This document shows positions 1 through 8,544 of a stretch of 64,000 bases of DNA, piece by piece. Each line of letters begins with the position of its first letter. Position 1 is the stretch's first letter. The position numbers and the translations under genes are program-made. The notes beneath the pieces are model-generated. The model worked only from the letters and a program-made list of their open reading frames with translations, was not told the origin of the DNA and made no database searches. Origin of the DNA: Lampropedia puyangensis (GTDB lineage Bacteria > Pseudomonadota > Gammaproteobacteria > Burkholderiales > Burkholderiaceae_C); assembly GCF_004833285.1 (NCBI RefSeq), contig NZ_STFG01000006.1, positions 1-64,000 on the forward strand, read 5' to 3'.

Positions 1-1
1 T

Positions 2-358
2 CATGCGATCTCGGTAACAACGGCCAACATCACCGACCGCAAAGGGGCATTGCAAGCGCTTGCCCATAACAAAGCTCGCTTGGATTGCGTGCAAAAGCTA
101 TTGGTGGATGCTGCTTATCGTGGCGCACCTTTTGCACTAGCTGCTACTGGTTTGCTTCACGCTTGCACAGAGGTGCAAGTGGTGAAACGAGATCAACTAC
201 ACACCTTCGCTGTTTTGCCAAAGAGATGGATTGTCGAGCGCAGCTTCGCGTGGTTAGAGAAGAATCGAAGGCTCTGGAAGAACTGTGAGCGATGGCTCAA
301 CACCAGCTTGCAGTTCATCCATCTCGCCTTCATCGGATTGTTGTTACGAAGATCGTAA
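2..358 (+). CDS. IS5-family transposase, C-terminal part (cut by window edge)
   Basis: The reading frame is open from base 2 and enters from outside the window, so only the last ~118 residues are visible. They contain the second half of a DDE transposase: HAISVTTANITDR is the typical strand after the first catalytic Asp, VDAAYRG carries the second Asp, and KRWIVERSFAWLEKNRRLWK is the Y/R-E-K signature holding the catalytic Glu, typical of IS5-group DDE_Tnp_1 enzymes. The protein ends normally at TAA, so the 3' end looks intact. Whether the whole element is functional cannot be judged. No terminal inverted repeat can be assigned with only one end in view. Confidence 0.85.
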   Translation, partial: HAISVTTANITDRKGALQALAHNKARLDCVQKLLVDAAYRGAPFALAATGLLHACTEVQVVKRDQLHTFAVLPKRWIVERSFAWLEKNRRLWKNCERWLNTSLQFIHLAFIGLLLRRS

Positions 359-415
359 ACACGTTCTCAGAATCTTCTTTAGTAGATCCCCTCAATATCC
401 TACGTGCGGCTCACG

Positions 416-1099
416 TTAATCATCCAACTTTTCACGCAACACAGCGCCCGTTTTGGAATCCAGGCGCAACTCAACGCGCTGGCCGACTGGGTTTGTGGCA
501 TCCGCGTCCCAGTAGCCATCCTCAAAGTCCAGATCGTGGATACGGGTATAGCCAGCTGCCTCCAACACGCTACGCACTTGTGCAGCAGATAGTACATCGT
601 TGCCCACACCGGGCACCGCCTGCCCCATGCCGTCGACCACTTCACTGAGTACCGCTAAGCTAACAGGGTGCAACGTCAAATCCACTTCAAAGCCAGCGAG
701 GTTATTGGCCTCTGCTTCCCAAAAACCATCATCGAGCTCCACATCACGCACGCGCTGATACCCCAAGTTTTGTAGGTGTTGCACAACTTGTTGGGCTGTG
801 GCCAGATTGTGCTGGGCTTCGGGGCGCCCCACTTCCAGCAATTGGTCATTGGCATCAAGCATCAAGTGCACACGTTTACCATCCCAAGTGGTGCCTTTGG
901 CAGTCCACAAACCATGCTCACGCTTGAGATCATCAATCGCAACATAGCCTTGCGCATTGAGCGTATCCCAAGCTTGGCGTGCATTATCAGCAGCCCATGT
1001 TGCACTGCCCAGACCCAATGTGGCAGCAACCAGGCCAACAGCCAACGGCTTGAAGCGATTTACAGAACGAATAGATGCAGTTTTTAGATTGAAATTCAT
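416..1099 (-). CDS. Exported protein with three PepSY-like repeats
   Basis: A 227-residue protein with an N-terminal signal peptide (hydrophobic stretch ending ATWAAD near residue 37). The mature part is three diverged copies of one ~50-residue unit, near residues 43-91, 103-155 and 172-226. Each has the pattern GY..(I/V).D(L/V)....G.W.A followed by a strand and LD...G.(V/L)L.E, which is a PepSY fold. PepSY domains are known in periplasmic and membrane proteins and are thought to bind or restrain peptides or proteases. ATG at 1099 is preferred because AGAGG lies 6 nt upstream; a GTG one codon earlier is also possible. The gene is divergent from a second PepSY gene that leads into a two-component system, so a joint envelope-sensing role is inferred. 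Confidence 0.8.
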   Translation of the reverse strand: MNFNLKTASIRSVNRFKPLAVGLVAATLGLGSATWAADNARQAWDTLNAQGYVAIDDLKREHGLWTAKGTTWDGKRVHLMLDANDQLLEVGRPEAQHNLATAQQVVQHLQNLGYQRVRDVELDDGFWEAEANNLAGFEVDLTLHPVSLAVLSEVVDGMGQAVPGVGNDVLSAAQVRSVLEAAGYTRIHDLDFEDGYWDADATNPVGQRVELRLDSKTGAVLREKLDD

Positions 1100-1215
1100 C
1101 ACGTACCTCTTGGTGGTTGATTAAAACGTGATGCAGTATTTCAAACCTGACTTAAACAAACTCTGAAGCGCCTGTTCATGCTGTGTTTAAGATGTGCACT
1201 ACAGAATGAAACCTC

Positions 1216-1962
1216 ATGAAAACACTGCGACACCCCTTTTTGGTATGCACCCTGTGCATCGGGCTTTTCGCGCCTGCATGGGCTGACGAGCAACGCAACG
1301 TGCGCCAAGCCGTCTCCAGCGGACAATATTTGCCATTGGCCGAAATTCTGAAAATTGTGGAGCAGCATGTCCCGGGTCGCGTGCTGGAAGTGGATCTGGA
1401 GGCAGACCGGCAGCAGGGCGCGGTATACGAAGTGGAAGTACTCGATAGTCAAAACCGCAAACGCGAAATCAAGGTGCATGCCGAAACGGGCCAACTGCTC
1501 GAACTGGATGATGTTCCCGCCGCCGCGCAAGCCTTGATTCCCTTGCCGACGCTTTTGCGGCAAATTCTGGCCCAGTACCCGGGTCATATCGAGGACGTGG
1601 AGCTTGAATCAGGCAGCAACCATCTGGCCGTTTATGAGATTTTGCTGATTCAACACAATGCGCAGCGCTTGGAGCTGGTCGTCGACGCAACAACTGGCCA
1701 AATACTACAAGGAGCGCCCAAGGTTGAAAACGCTGTTCAAAGCATGATGGCTTTGCCCGATATTCTCGATTTGCTGCTCAAAACCTATCCTGGCATCGTG
1801 CTAGAGGCGGAATTGGAACGCGAGCGCCACCAGCGCAGCAACAGTTGGTACTATGAAATCGACATTCGTCTTAACGACGGCCGCCAGATGGAATTGCATG
1901 TGGATACCCACACCGCCAGCGTTCTGCGCGAAAAGATCAAAAATGAGCCCAAGGCGCCTTAA
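1216..1962 (+). CDS. Exported PepSY-domain protein upstream of a two-component system
   Basis: 248 residues starting with a cleavable signal peptide (hydrophobic core, then APAWADEQ near residue 24). The rest is three consecutive PepSY-like units at about residues 37-97, 109-166 and 179-238, each with a helix such as LPLAEILKIVEQHVPG followed by a beta hairpin ending in a conserved turn like D..TG.(I/V)L. The gene is 60 bp upstream of an OmpR-type regulator on the same strand, so the three genes probably form one transcript. By analogy with other PepSY proteins beside regulator/kinase pairs it may modulate the kinase in the periplasm. That is inference; no catalytic motif is present. Confidence 0.8.
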   Translation: MKTLRHPFLVCTLCIGLFAPAWADEQRNVRQAVSSGQYLPLAEILKIVEQHVPGRVLEVDLEADRQQGAVYEVEVLDSQNRKREIKVHAETGQLLELDDVPAAAQALIPLPTLLRQILAQYPGHIEDVELESGSNHLAVYEILLIQHNAQRLELVVDATTGQILQGAPKVENAVQSMMALPDILDLLLKTYPGIVLEAELERERHQRSNSWYYEIDIRLNDGRQMELHVDTHTASVLREKIKNEPKAP

Positions 1963-2022
1963 ACGTCTTTACTCCTTACTCTTGCCCGGGCGCCATCGGC
2001 GCACTCACCTGCTTTTAATTTC

Positions 2023-2715
2023 ATGCGTATTTTGCTCGTTGAAGACGACACTCAATTAGCCCAAAGCCTGCAAGCGCTGCTGCAAGAAGCGGGGTTTGTT
2101 GTCGATGTGGCAACTGATGGCAATGACGCCATTTTTGTGGGCGAAACCGAGAGCTACGATGCTGCCGTGCTGGACTTGGGTTTGCCCGGTCTGGACGGTA
2201 TTTCAGTTCTGCGCCATTGGCGCGAACACGGCAGCCATTTCCCGGTGCTGATTCTCACTGGACGCAGCCGCTGGAGCGACAAGCTCGCAGGCTTTCAAGC
2301 CGGGGCAGACGACTACCTCACCAAGCCCTTTATTCACGAAGAAGTCGTGCTGCGCTTGCACGCCCTGTTGCGTCGTAGTCTGCAAGGCAGCGGCGATACG
2401 GTGCTCAATGTCGGAAACTTAAGCTACGACACTATTAACCAGCGCTTCACTATAGGGGACGCAGCCATTACGCTAACTGCGCAAGAACACAAAATTCTGG
2501 TGTACTTGATGCACCGTCCGGGGGCGACCGTGACACGCACAGAAATCAATGAACACGTTTACTCTCGCGATCTCGATCCTGACTCCAATTCCGTTGATGT
2601 ACTGATTGGGCGAATCCGTCGCAAAATTGGCAGTGACCGCATTGAAACACAGCGTGGTCTTGGCTTTCGCCTTGCTACGCACCCGTTCTCGGCATCATCA
2701 TCAACGGCCGCATGA
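2023..2715 (+). CDS. OmpR/PhoP-family response regulator
   Basis: 230 residues. The receiver domain (about 1-115) begins MRILLVEDDTQLA with the acidic pocket, has the phosphoacceptor Asp near residue 51 in AVLDLGLPGLDG, and the conserved Lys in DDYLTKPF. The C-terminal winged-helix DNA-binding domain (about 125-220) ends in SVDVLIGRIRRKIG and ETQRGLGFRL, the usual OmpR signature. It is closest by eye to the QseB/PhoP group. Its stop overlaps the start of the sensor kinase by 4 bp (ATGA), indicating translational coupling. Likely targets are the neighbouring PepSY genes, but no binding repeat could be assigned with confidence. Confidence 0.92.
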   Translation: MRILLVEDDTQLAQSLQALLQEAGFVVDVATDGNDAIFVGETESYDAAVLDLGLPGLDGISVLRHWREHGSHFPVLILTGRSRWSDKLAGFQAGADDYLTKPFIHEEVVLRLHALLRRSLQGSGDTVLNVGNLSYDTINQRFTIGDAAITLTAQEHKILVYLMHRPGATVTRTEINEHVYSRDLDPDSNSVDVLIGRIRRKIGSDRIETQRGLGFRLATHPFSASSSTAA

Positions 2716-4067
2716 CACAAGGCCGAGGCTTAGGGCTCACCACCCGTCTGCTTTTGCTGGGACTGGTGCCCAGCATCATGCTGACGCTGACCTTGGGATG
2801 GTTGCTGGACAATAGCATTCGCGAGAGCCTCTATGGCGGCCTTGAACAACGCCTGAATGATCGCGCTGACCGCATTCAAGCCAACATGGTTTTTATGCCC
2901 ACACAGCAATGGCGCTATGAGGCGGGTCGCAGTAGCGACGAATTTACCCACATTTTTTCTGGCTGGTATTGGGTCTTACAAACACCGGATCAGCAACTGG
3001 TATCACGCTCGTTATGGGACGGCACATTGCCCGCCCCACACCATACCGCACCACGAGACATGCTGACCAACACCGACCCTCGTGGCCAAGCCTTGCTCGG
3101 CATCACACGCACCATCACACAAGAGCATGGTGCCAGTGCCACACTGTATGTGTATGGCTTGGCTCAAGAAGTCACCAATGACCTCAGCCGCGTGCGCCGT
3201 AACCTATGGCTGGGGCTTGCAGCGTTATTGTTCAGCATCACCGTCACGACGCTGATTCAGGTGCGTGTGGGCTTGAAACCGCTACAGTTGCTGCGGCAGC
3301 GCCTAGCCGCCTTGCACGACACCCAAACCAATAACACACAGCTTGGCCAAGGTTATGGCCCAGATCTAGACCCGCTGGCCTCCGAAGTAGATGCCCTGCT
3401 TGAACGCAATGCGCGGATGGTGGCGCGAGGGCGTGCACATGCTGCAGACCTGAGCCACGCCTTAAAAACCCCATTGGCACGCTTGAGCGCAGAAGCTGCA
3501 CGCACTGCGCAAGTACCCAGCAGTATGGTGTTAAACCAAGTAAAAAGCATCGATGGTTTGATTGAACGGCACCTCAGTCGCACCAGCGCAGCAGGCGATC
3601 ACGCCCCTAGCCTTCAAAGCACCGTGCTGTTGCAAGACGTCATTCGCCCTTTGGCACAACTGATGCAGCACATTCGCCCGGAAAAACAACTGGAATGGCA
3701 ACTGAACATTCCTCCCACATTGCACTGGCGTGGCGACCGTTCAGACTTGGAAGAAATGCTGGGCAATCTAATGGACAACGCCAGTAAATGGGCGCACGCA
3801 CGCGTGCGCGTTCAAGCCACAGCCTTGCCGCAGAAGAGCCCACAGCACAACCAACTTGTAATGACAGTTGAAGACGATGGCCCAGGAATTGCCACGCACC
3901 AACTCGCGCAAGCTGGGAAACGTGGCGAGCGCTTTGACCAAAACACCCCAGGCACAGGACTGGGCCTGTCGATCGTGGCTGATATTGCCCATACCTGGGG
4001 CGGCACCCTACTGCTTCACACCAGCGAGCTTGGTGGCTTACGCGCACAAATCACCTTACCGACTTAA
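2712..4067 (+). CDS. PhoQ/QseC-like sensor histidine kinase
   Basis: 451 residues. Two membrane segments (about 11-31 and 164-188) enclose a ~130-residue periplasmic sensor region containing a WRYEAGRSSDEF-type stretch. The dimerisation box ADLSHALKTPLARLSAEA carries the autophosphorylated His; its wording is typical of the PhoQ branch. The ATPase domain shows the N box (GNLMDNASKWA), G1 (VEDDGPGI) and G2 (GTGLGLSIV). It overlaps the regulator gene by 4 bp, so this is the kinase of that pair. The 3' end overlaps the convergent downstream gene by 12 bp. The stimulus is unknown; the two PepSY proteins next door are plausible periplasmic partners. Confidence 0.9.
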   Translation: MTQGRGLGLTTRLLLLGLVPSIMLTLTLGWLLDNSIRESLYGGLEQRLNDRADRIQANMVFMPTQQWRYEAGRSSDEFTHIFSGWYWVLQTPDQQLVSRSLWDGTLPAPHHTAPRDMLTNTDPRGQALLGITRTITQEHGASATLYVYGLAQEVTNDLSRVRRNLWLGLAALLFSITVTTLIQVRVGLKPLQLLRQRLAALHDTQTNNTQLGQGYGPDLDPLASEVDALLERNARMVARGRAHAADLSHALKTPLARLSAEAARTAQVPSSMVLNQVKSIDGLIERHLSRTSAAGDHAPSLQSTVLLQDVIRPLAQLMQHIRPEKQLEWQLNIPPTLHWRGDRSDLEEMLGNLMDNASKWAHARVRVQATALPQKSPQHNQLVMTVEDDGPGIATHQLAQAGKRGERFDQNTPGTGLGLSIVADIAHTWGGTLLLHTSELGGLRAQITLPT

Positions 4068-4997
4068 TCCCCACACGATCGACTGCATAGAAATAGATGC
4101 AGCCTGAAAGCCTTCATTAAACACCATGGGCTTTTCTCCCTCATGCACAGCTGCAGCTGCGTACAACAGAGGTAAATAGTGGTCATGGGTGGGGTGCGCC
4201 TGTTGCATGACAGAACCCAATTGCTGCACGTTTTGTAATGCGGCCAAATCGCCTTTATCCACCAGCGCATGGACATGACGGTCAAATTCAATCGCCCAAT
4301 CATAGGCTTGGTTGGCTGCCGCGTCGCGCTGCGTGAGGCGCAGGTTATGCACGATGTTGCCGCTGCCCACAATCAGAACGCCGCGCTCACGCAGAGCGCG
4401 CAACTGCAGACCGATTTGGTAATGCTCGTTCAACGGCCTTGCGTAATCCATGCTTAGTTGCACTACTGGGATACGCGCTTCTGGAAACATGGGCAACAGG
4501 ACGGACCAGGTGCCATGATCCAAACCCCACTCGCTGTGGTCTACCCCTACATCAGGCACCTCAGGTGCGGGGACATGAATGCTACGCGCTAAATTTTTCG
4601 CAAAATTTGGTGCCCCTGGCGCCGGGTATTGCATGTCATACAAGGCTTTGGGGAAACCACCAAAGTCATGGATGGTGCGGGGTTTGTCCATGCCGGTCAC
4701 AAACCAACCACCACGAGTGAGCCAATGGGCTGAGACGCAGAGAATCAACTGCGGTGTCTCTGCCTGCTGCATCAATGCCCGGCCCAACTTTTCCCATTCA
4801 CTGCGCCACGGGTTGCCGGGCAAGACATTCATAGGACTACCATGGCCCATGAACAGCACAGGCTGGCGTGCAGAAGGCTGGAGACTGGCAAAGGTTTTGT
4901 CTAGCCCAGCGGCAGAGACTGGCTGAACCCACTGAGAGCCCAAAGCCATGCCCGCCAAGCTAGGCCAAGAAGCGAGAAGATTGCGGCGAGTCATCAT
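4056..4997 (-). CDS. ygiD: Class III extradiol dioxygenase (4,5-DOPA dioxygenase-like) with Tat-type signal
   Basis: 313 residues. From residue ~45 it matches the YgiD/LigB family of 4,5-DOPA extradiol dioxygenases: PVLFMGHGSPMN holds the first metal-binding His, CVSAHW the second, LDHGTWSVL the conserved acid/His segment, and IVGSGNIVHNL a conserved C-terminal strand. E. coli YgiD is a cytosolic, zinc-dependent enzyme of about 260 residues. Here ~35 extra residues at the N-terminus look like a twin-arginine signal (TRRNLLAS, hydrophobic stretch, VSAAG). Export of the folded metalloenzyme to the periplasm is therefore inferred. Two adjacent ATG codons (4997, 4994) are equally good starts. The true substrate may be another catechol. 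Confidence 0.82.
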   Translation of the reverse strand: MMTRRNLLASWPSLAGMALGSQWVQPVSAAGLDKTFASLQPSARQPVLFMGHGSPMNVLPGNPWRSEWEKLGRALMQQAETPQLILCVSAHWLTRGGWFVTGMDKPRTIHDFGGFPKALYDMQYPAPGAPNFAKNLARSIHVPAPEVPDVGVDHSEWGLDHGTWSVLLPMFPEARIPVVQLSMDYARPLNEHYQIGLQLRALRERGVLIVGSGNIVHNLRLTQRDAAANQAYDWAIEFDRHVHALVDKGDLAALQNVQQLGSVMQQAHPTHDHYLPLLYAAAAVHEGEKPMVFNEGFQAASISMQSIVWGLSR

Positions 4998-5213
4998 CGG
5001 GGGCCTTGTCGTTCGGTTTAATGGGAAAAAATTATAAAAATACGAACGGCATAAACCAAGCCAGTTACTCGCGACGACGTGTTACGAAAACAGCAACAAT
5101 GCGCTTAATCTTCCGTAATGAATACGCGGCTCTAGGCTCTAGTTTGCGTTGTTGCACGACTGTTCCATACGCCACTTATCGGTGGGTTGTGCATAGTTTG
5201 CTCACCCGTTTTT

Positions 5214-6140
5214 CTAGCGCTTTCGCCCCCAATGCATGACCAGCATTCCAACCACAGCGAAAGCACCGCCAACCGCAAGCGAAAGATCAATCCGCTCCCC
5301 CAGCCATAGACTGGAAAAAAGCACTCCAAAAATAGGCACGAGCGAGATGAAAGCGGCCGCTGCACTGGCCCCCAAGGTTTTGACACCATCCAAGAACCAA
5401 GCATAAGCCAACACCGTAGCCCCCAGCGCCAGACCGACAATGGACAGCCAAGTCGTCGCAGGCGTCTGTGCCAGCGTGGCCCAAGCTCTGGGGCCTTCGA
5501 CTACCCAGCTGGCCACAAACAACATGGCTGCCCCCATCAACGCCGTCATGGTGGTAATGCTTAAAGAGTCCATGCTCTGAAGCTGACGACCAATTAAGGT
5601 GTAAATGGCCCAACATGCAACGCAGCCCAACACGATCAGCTCGCCTGACCCCATGCCTCCTTGTATCAGCTTCCAAGGCTCACCCACGCTCAATGCTGTC
5701 ACGGCTCCGACCATAGCCAAGGCCATGCCAAACAAAATTGGGGCGTTGAGCCGTTCGCGCAAAAATACCGCAGCCAACAGCAAGGTCGCTGCGGGATTCA
5801 GGGCAATGACCATAGCCGCCCTGCCTGCGGGAACATGCTGCAAACCCCACATAAAAAATAAAGCATACCCAAAAATGCCTGTAGCGGAAGCCATAGCCAA
5901 TGCCCCCCACTGCCGCAGAGACAGGCGGCCCATGCGCTTCGGGCCTCCGGCATGCAACCACCAAACCATCAGCAGCGTGCTGGCAAATACAAACCGCAAG
6001 CACGCACCCAGCAATGGGGGCATGGTCAACACGACCACCCGGCCCATGGGCCAAGATGCCCCCCACAGTGCAGCCATGCCAAGCAAACGTAAATAAACAC
6101 CCGCGCGCGCTTTGTCAGCAAACACAAGAGATTGAATCAT
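5214..6140 (-). CDS. EamA/DMT-family permease
   Basis: 308 residues with about ten hydrophobic segments arranged as two EamA repeats. The first starts at LLGMAALWGASWPMGRVV and the second at GELIVLGCVACWAIYTLIG, the typical duplicated drug/metabolite transporter pattern. Family members export amino acids, nucleobases or other small metabolites across the inner membrane; the substrate cannot be read from sequence. The leader upstream (about 6150-6225) contains a strong hairpin with an alternative pairing partner, annotated separately, so expression may be controlled at RNA level. The gene lies upstream of the YgiD-like gene on the same strand, with a 216-bp gap that shows no obvious terminator. 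Confidence 0.88.
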   Translation of the reverse strand: MIQSLVFADKARAGVYLRLLGMAALWGASWPMGRVVVLTMPPLLGACLRFVFASTLLMVWWLHAGGPKRMGRLSLRQWGALAMASATGIFGYALFFMWGLQHVPAGRAAMVIALNPAATLLLAAVFLRERLNAPILFGMALAMVGAVTALSVGEPWKLIQGGMGSGELIVLGCVACWAIYTLIGRQLQSMDSLSITTMTALMGAAMLFVASWVVEGPRAWATLAQTPATTWLSIVGLALGATVLAYAWFLDGVKTLGASAAAAFISLVPIFGVLFSSLWLGERIDLSLAVGGAFAVVGMLVMHWGRKR

Positions 6141-6180
6141 GCAGAAACTGCCATAAGAAAAAAAGTAAGCGCCGCATACA

Positions 6181-6222
6181 AAGGGTGCTTCGCACCTTGA
6201 TGGCTTTAGCCACCAAGGTGCG
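6181..6222. promoter_or_regulatory. Hairpin with mutually exclusive partner in leader of EamA gene
   Basis: CGCACCTTG (6191-6199) pairs with CAAGGTGCG (6214-6222), and inside it TGGCT (6201-6205) pairs with AGCCA (6208-6212), with one A/C mismatch. The middle GCACCTT can instead pair with AAGGGTGC at 6181-6188 across a 3-nt loop. On the minus strand this lies in the 5' leader of the EamA gene and is followed by a U7 run (6158-6164). The switchable pairing resembles attenuation, but the U-run is not directly adjacent to the stem, so the mechanism is uncertain. Confidence 0.4.
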
Positions 6223-6395
6223 TATTGTGGTGCAGTTCAGTCCATCTTGCCTGCCACCTGAATGCATAGGGATTGCCACTACTGCAAGAGGCAGGACTGC
6301 TGCGCTAAAGTCCCACACGATGTGTACGCACCATGCCGTGTACATACGCCCACCGCCTTTTCTGCACATTGACCTTTCAGCACACCATCGTTCGC

Positions 6396-7277
6396 ATGCA
6401 CCACTCATTCCAAGCTCTTGCTGGCTGTCGCATTGTCAGCCTTGCCTTGAATTTACCTGGCCCTGCGGCTTTAATGCGCCTGTGCGGTATGGGTGCCCAT
6501 TGCACCAAACTGGAAGCCCCCGCACCACAGGGCCACGCCACCAGTGACCCTATGGGCATGTACGCACCCCATGCATACCGGCAATTGCACGAAGGCATTG
6601 TCGTTGTGCATGCTGATCTCAAAACACCTGAAGGCAAAGCCCACTTCAATGACTTGCTCACCCATACTGACGTGCTGATCACGTCGTTTCGTCCGGCTGC
6701 ATTGGCCCGACTTCAATTGGACTGGGAAACGCTCCATACCCGTCACCCACAGTTAAACCTGGTGCAGATCGTCGGCGCCACAGGCTTACGGGCGAATGAA
6801 GCGGGCCATGACCTGACTTACCAAGCTGAGGCTGGCCTAGTGCCTGATTTGAACGTGCCTGCCTCACTCGCAGCAGATATGGCAGGTGCCTTAACAGCGA
6901 CTGAGGCCGTCTTGCAGACCTTGCTCGCGCGCCAACAAACAGGCACGGGGCAAAGACTAGAGGTTGGTTTGCTTGAAGCAGCCCAATGGCTCTCCATTCC
7001 ACGCCAATGGGGTATGACAACGCCTGAGGGCATCACAGGCGGAGCCCATGCAGGCTACCGCCTATATGCATGCATGGATGGGCGTGTTGCTATTGCCGCA
7101 TTGGAACCCCATTTTGCCCAGCGACTGTGGCAACACATCTGCCCCAATACTACTCCTGCAGATATGCTCGATGCGGCCACCCACCAGGCCATCAGCCAGT
7201 TTTGCGCCACTCAAACGCGGGCAGCGCTGGAGCAGCTTGCGCAAGAGCATGACATCCCCCTGCTAACACTACCTTGA
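6396..7277 (+). CDS. Short family III CoA-transferase / alpha-methylacyl-CoA racemase-like protein
   Basis: About 293 residues from ATG 6396. An in-frame extension upstream exists but its residues do not look like the family. It shows the CaiB/BaiF start (AGCRIVSLALNLPGPAALMRL), the CoA-binding strand with a KLEAPA segment, DLKTPEGKAHFNDLL, VLITSFRPAAL, and the active-site region AGHDLTYQAEAGL. The GHD.xY wording is that of alpha-methylacyl-CoA racemases. Usual lengths are 360-400 residues, so this copy lacks part of the C-terminal lobe. It could be a compact racemase-like member or a degenerate copy. Its stop directly abuts the stop codon of the convergent YeeE-like gene. Confidence 0.75.
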   Translation: MHHSFQALAGCRIVSLALNLPGPAALMRLCGMGAHCTKLEAPAPQGHATSDPMGMYAPHAYRQLHEGIVVVHADLKTPEGKAHFNDLLTHTDVLITSFRPAALARLQLDWETLHTRHPQLNLVQIVGATGLRANEAGHDLTYQAEAGLVPDLNVPASLAADMAGALTATEAVLQTLLARQQTGTGQRLEVGLLEAAQWLSIPRQWGMTTPEGITGGAHAGYRLYACMDGRVAIAALEPHFAQRLWQHICPNTTPADMLDAATHQAISQFCATQTRAALEQLAQEHDIPLLTLP

Positions 7278-8516
7278 TTACAGCCAACGGGCTTTGATCT
7301 TCAAGGCCAGCCCGATCGTGGCGAACATGGCGGCGCCAAAGACCCAGCCAGACACGGCCCCAGCCTGGCTACCTGAGAGCAATGTGCCCACAGTGCAGCC
7401 CAGCCCCACCATCGCACCCCACCCAAGCAGCAAGCCACCACTCAAACCCCGCACTACATCGCGTGCACCAGGGATTTTGAAGACAAATTGCCGACTGAGA
7501 AAAGCTGCTGCAAACGCCCCACCAACAATACCTGTGAGCAGCACTGCATTTGGCATCAGCCAAGTTGATTGCGGAGTGGTCGAGCAACCGGCAAAACCAT
7601 CCAAGCCGTGCATGGTGGCAGGAATCCAGCCTTGTGCATCTGCCCATTGGCGCGAAGCCGTGCCCAAAAATGCCGTTACGCCCAACGGCTTCATGCGGAT
7701 GATGGCCAGCACCCCTACCAAGCCCACTACCAAACCACCAGTCCAATAAGGCCAACGCCCTTGCCACAGCTGCGCCCAGACCTGGTGCAAATTCGGTACA
7801 GAAGCCGCCGCCGAAATGCGGCCCTGCGTCGCCTGAGCTTGCTTGTGATGGTCAACCTGCTGGCCTAGCTGTGCATTCGCTACTTTCTGTTGGTACAGGG
7901 GCGATGCAAAACCGCGCCACAAGTACACGACCACGGCTACCAATACCGCCAACTGCACCACCAGTGCCCCACCGTAGCCAAGGTGTGCAGGCAGCCACAC
8001 CACAGGCGCATCGGCAATGGCCAAGCTGTAGAGCCCATTCCAGCTTTTAAAACCCACCACAAACCCCATGGCCGTCCCAATCAACGCAAAAGGGGAAACA
8101 GTCGATCCCTCCGATAAGCGATACCAGTGGGCACTAATGCATGACCCCGACACGACCATACCTAAACCAAAGGCAGCGCCGGCCAACAACAACACCCAAC
8201 TGACTGGTCCGATGTGTATATCTGGCGGCAAGCGCCCGGCCGCAGGATTGACGATCCACCCACCTAACACAGCGGTATAGCCAATCAAACCAATCGCCAC
8301 AGCCAAAACGATAGCCAGCATGCCGCGTGGGTCGCGGTTTTCAAACCAGTCTCTGGCGTGGCAATAAAAGCAAAACCGGCTACGCTGAAATGCCACTCCC
8401 AACGCCACGCCGCAAGTCAGTGCAAACACCAACGTGGCGCCTCCCGCTTGCGCCTGCAGCCATGTGCCCCATAGCAGCAGCAAGCTCCATACGCCCCATG
8501 AAGCAACTCTTTGCAT
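7278..8516 (-). CDS. YeeE/YedE-family sulfur (thiosulfate) importer
   Basis: 412 residues, very hydrophobic, with the duplicated YeeE/YedE pore architecture. Conserved cysteines characteristic of TsuA-type thiosulfate channels are present: RSRFCFYC (Cys49 and Cys52), VSGSCISAHW (Cys126), a FAGCSTTP motif and GLGCTVGTLLSG near the C-terminus. In known members these cysteines line the route and relay thiosulfate or sulfide equivalents. The periplasmic sulfurtransferase gene just upstream supports a joint role in sulfur uptake or handling. AAGGA precedes the ATG. A strong terminator stands only about 30 bp upstream of the start, between the two genes, which is unusual if they are co-transcribed. 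Confidence 0.88.
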   Translation of the reverse strand: MQRVASWGVWSLLLLWGTWLQAQAGGATLVFALTCGVALGVAFQRSRFCFYCHARDWFENRDPRGMLAIVLAVAIGLIGYTAVLGGWIVNPAAGRLPPDIHIGPVSWVLLLAGAAFGLGMVVSGSCISAHWYRLSEGSTVSPFALIGTAMGFVVGFKSWNGLYSLAIADAPVVWLPAHLGYGGALVVQLAVLVAVVVYLWRGFASPLYQQKVANAQLGQQVDHHKQAQATQGRISAAASVPNLHQVWAQLWQGRWPYWTGGLVVGLVGVLAIIRMKPLGVTAFLGTASRQWADAQGWIPATMHGLDGFAGCSTTPQSTWLMPNAVLLTGIVGGAFAAAFLSRQFVFKIPGARDVVRGLSGGLLLGWGAMVGLGCTVGTLLSGSQAGAVSGWVFGAAMFATIGLALKIKARWL

Positions 8517-8544
8517 CCCTGATTCCTTCTGTGACTACACCACG

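Noticed and set aside
402-416. ACGTG/CACGT short inverted repeat after the transposase gene
   Set aside because: A 5-bp stem without U-tract is too weak to call a terminator or an IS end.
5605-6096. 163-residue plus-strand open frame antisense to the EamA gene
   Set aside because: Antisense to a clear transporter; Ala/Pro/Thr-rich shadow composition.
6158-6164. U7 run as part of a terminator ending a transcript before the EamA gene
   Set aside because: The strong hairpin is ~27 nt away and no stem is directly adjacent to the U-run, so a normal intrinsic terminator is not supported.
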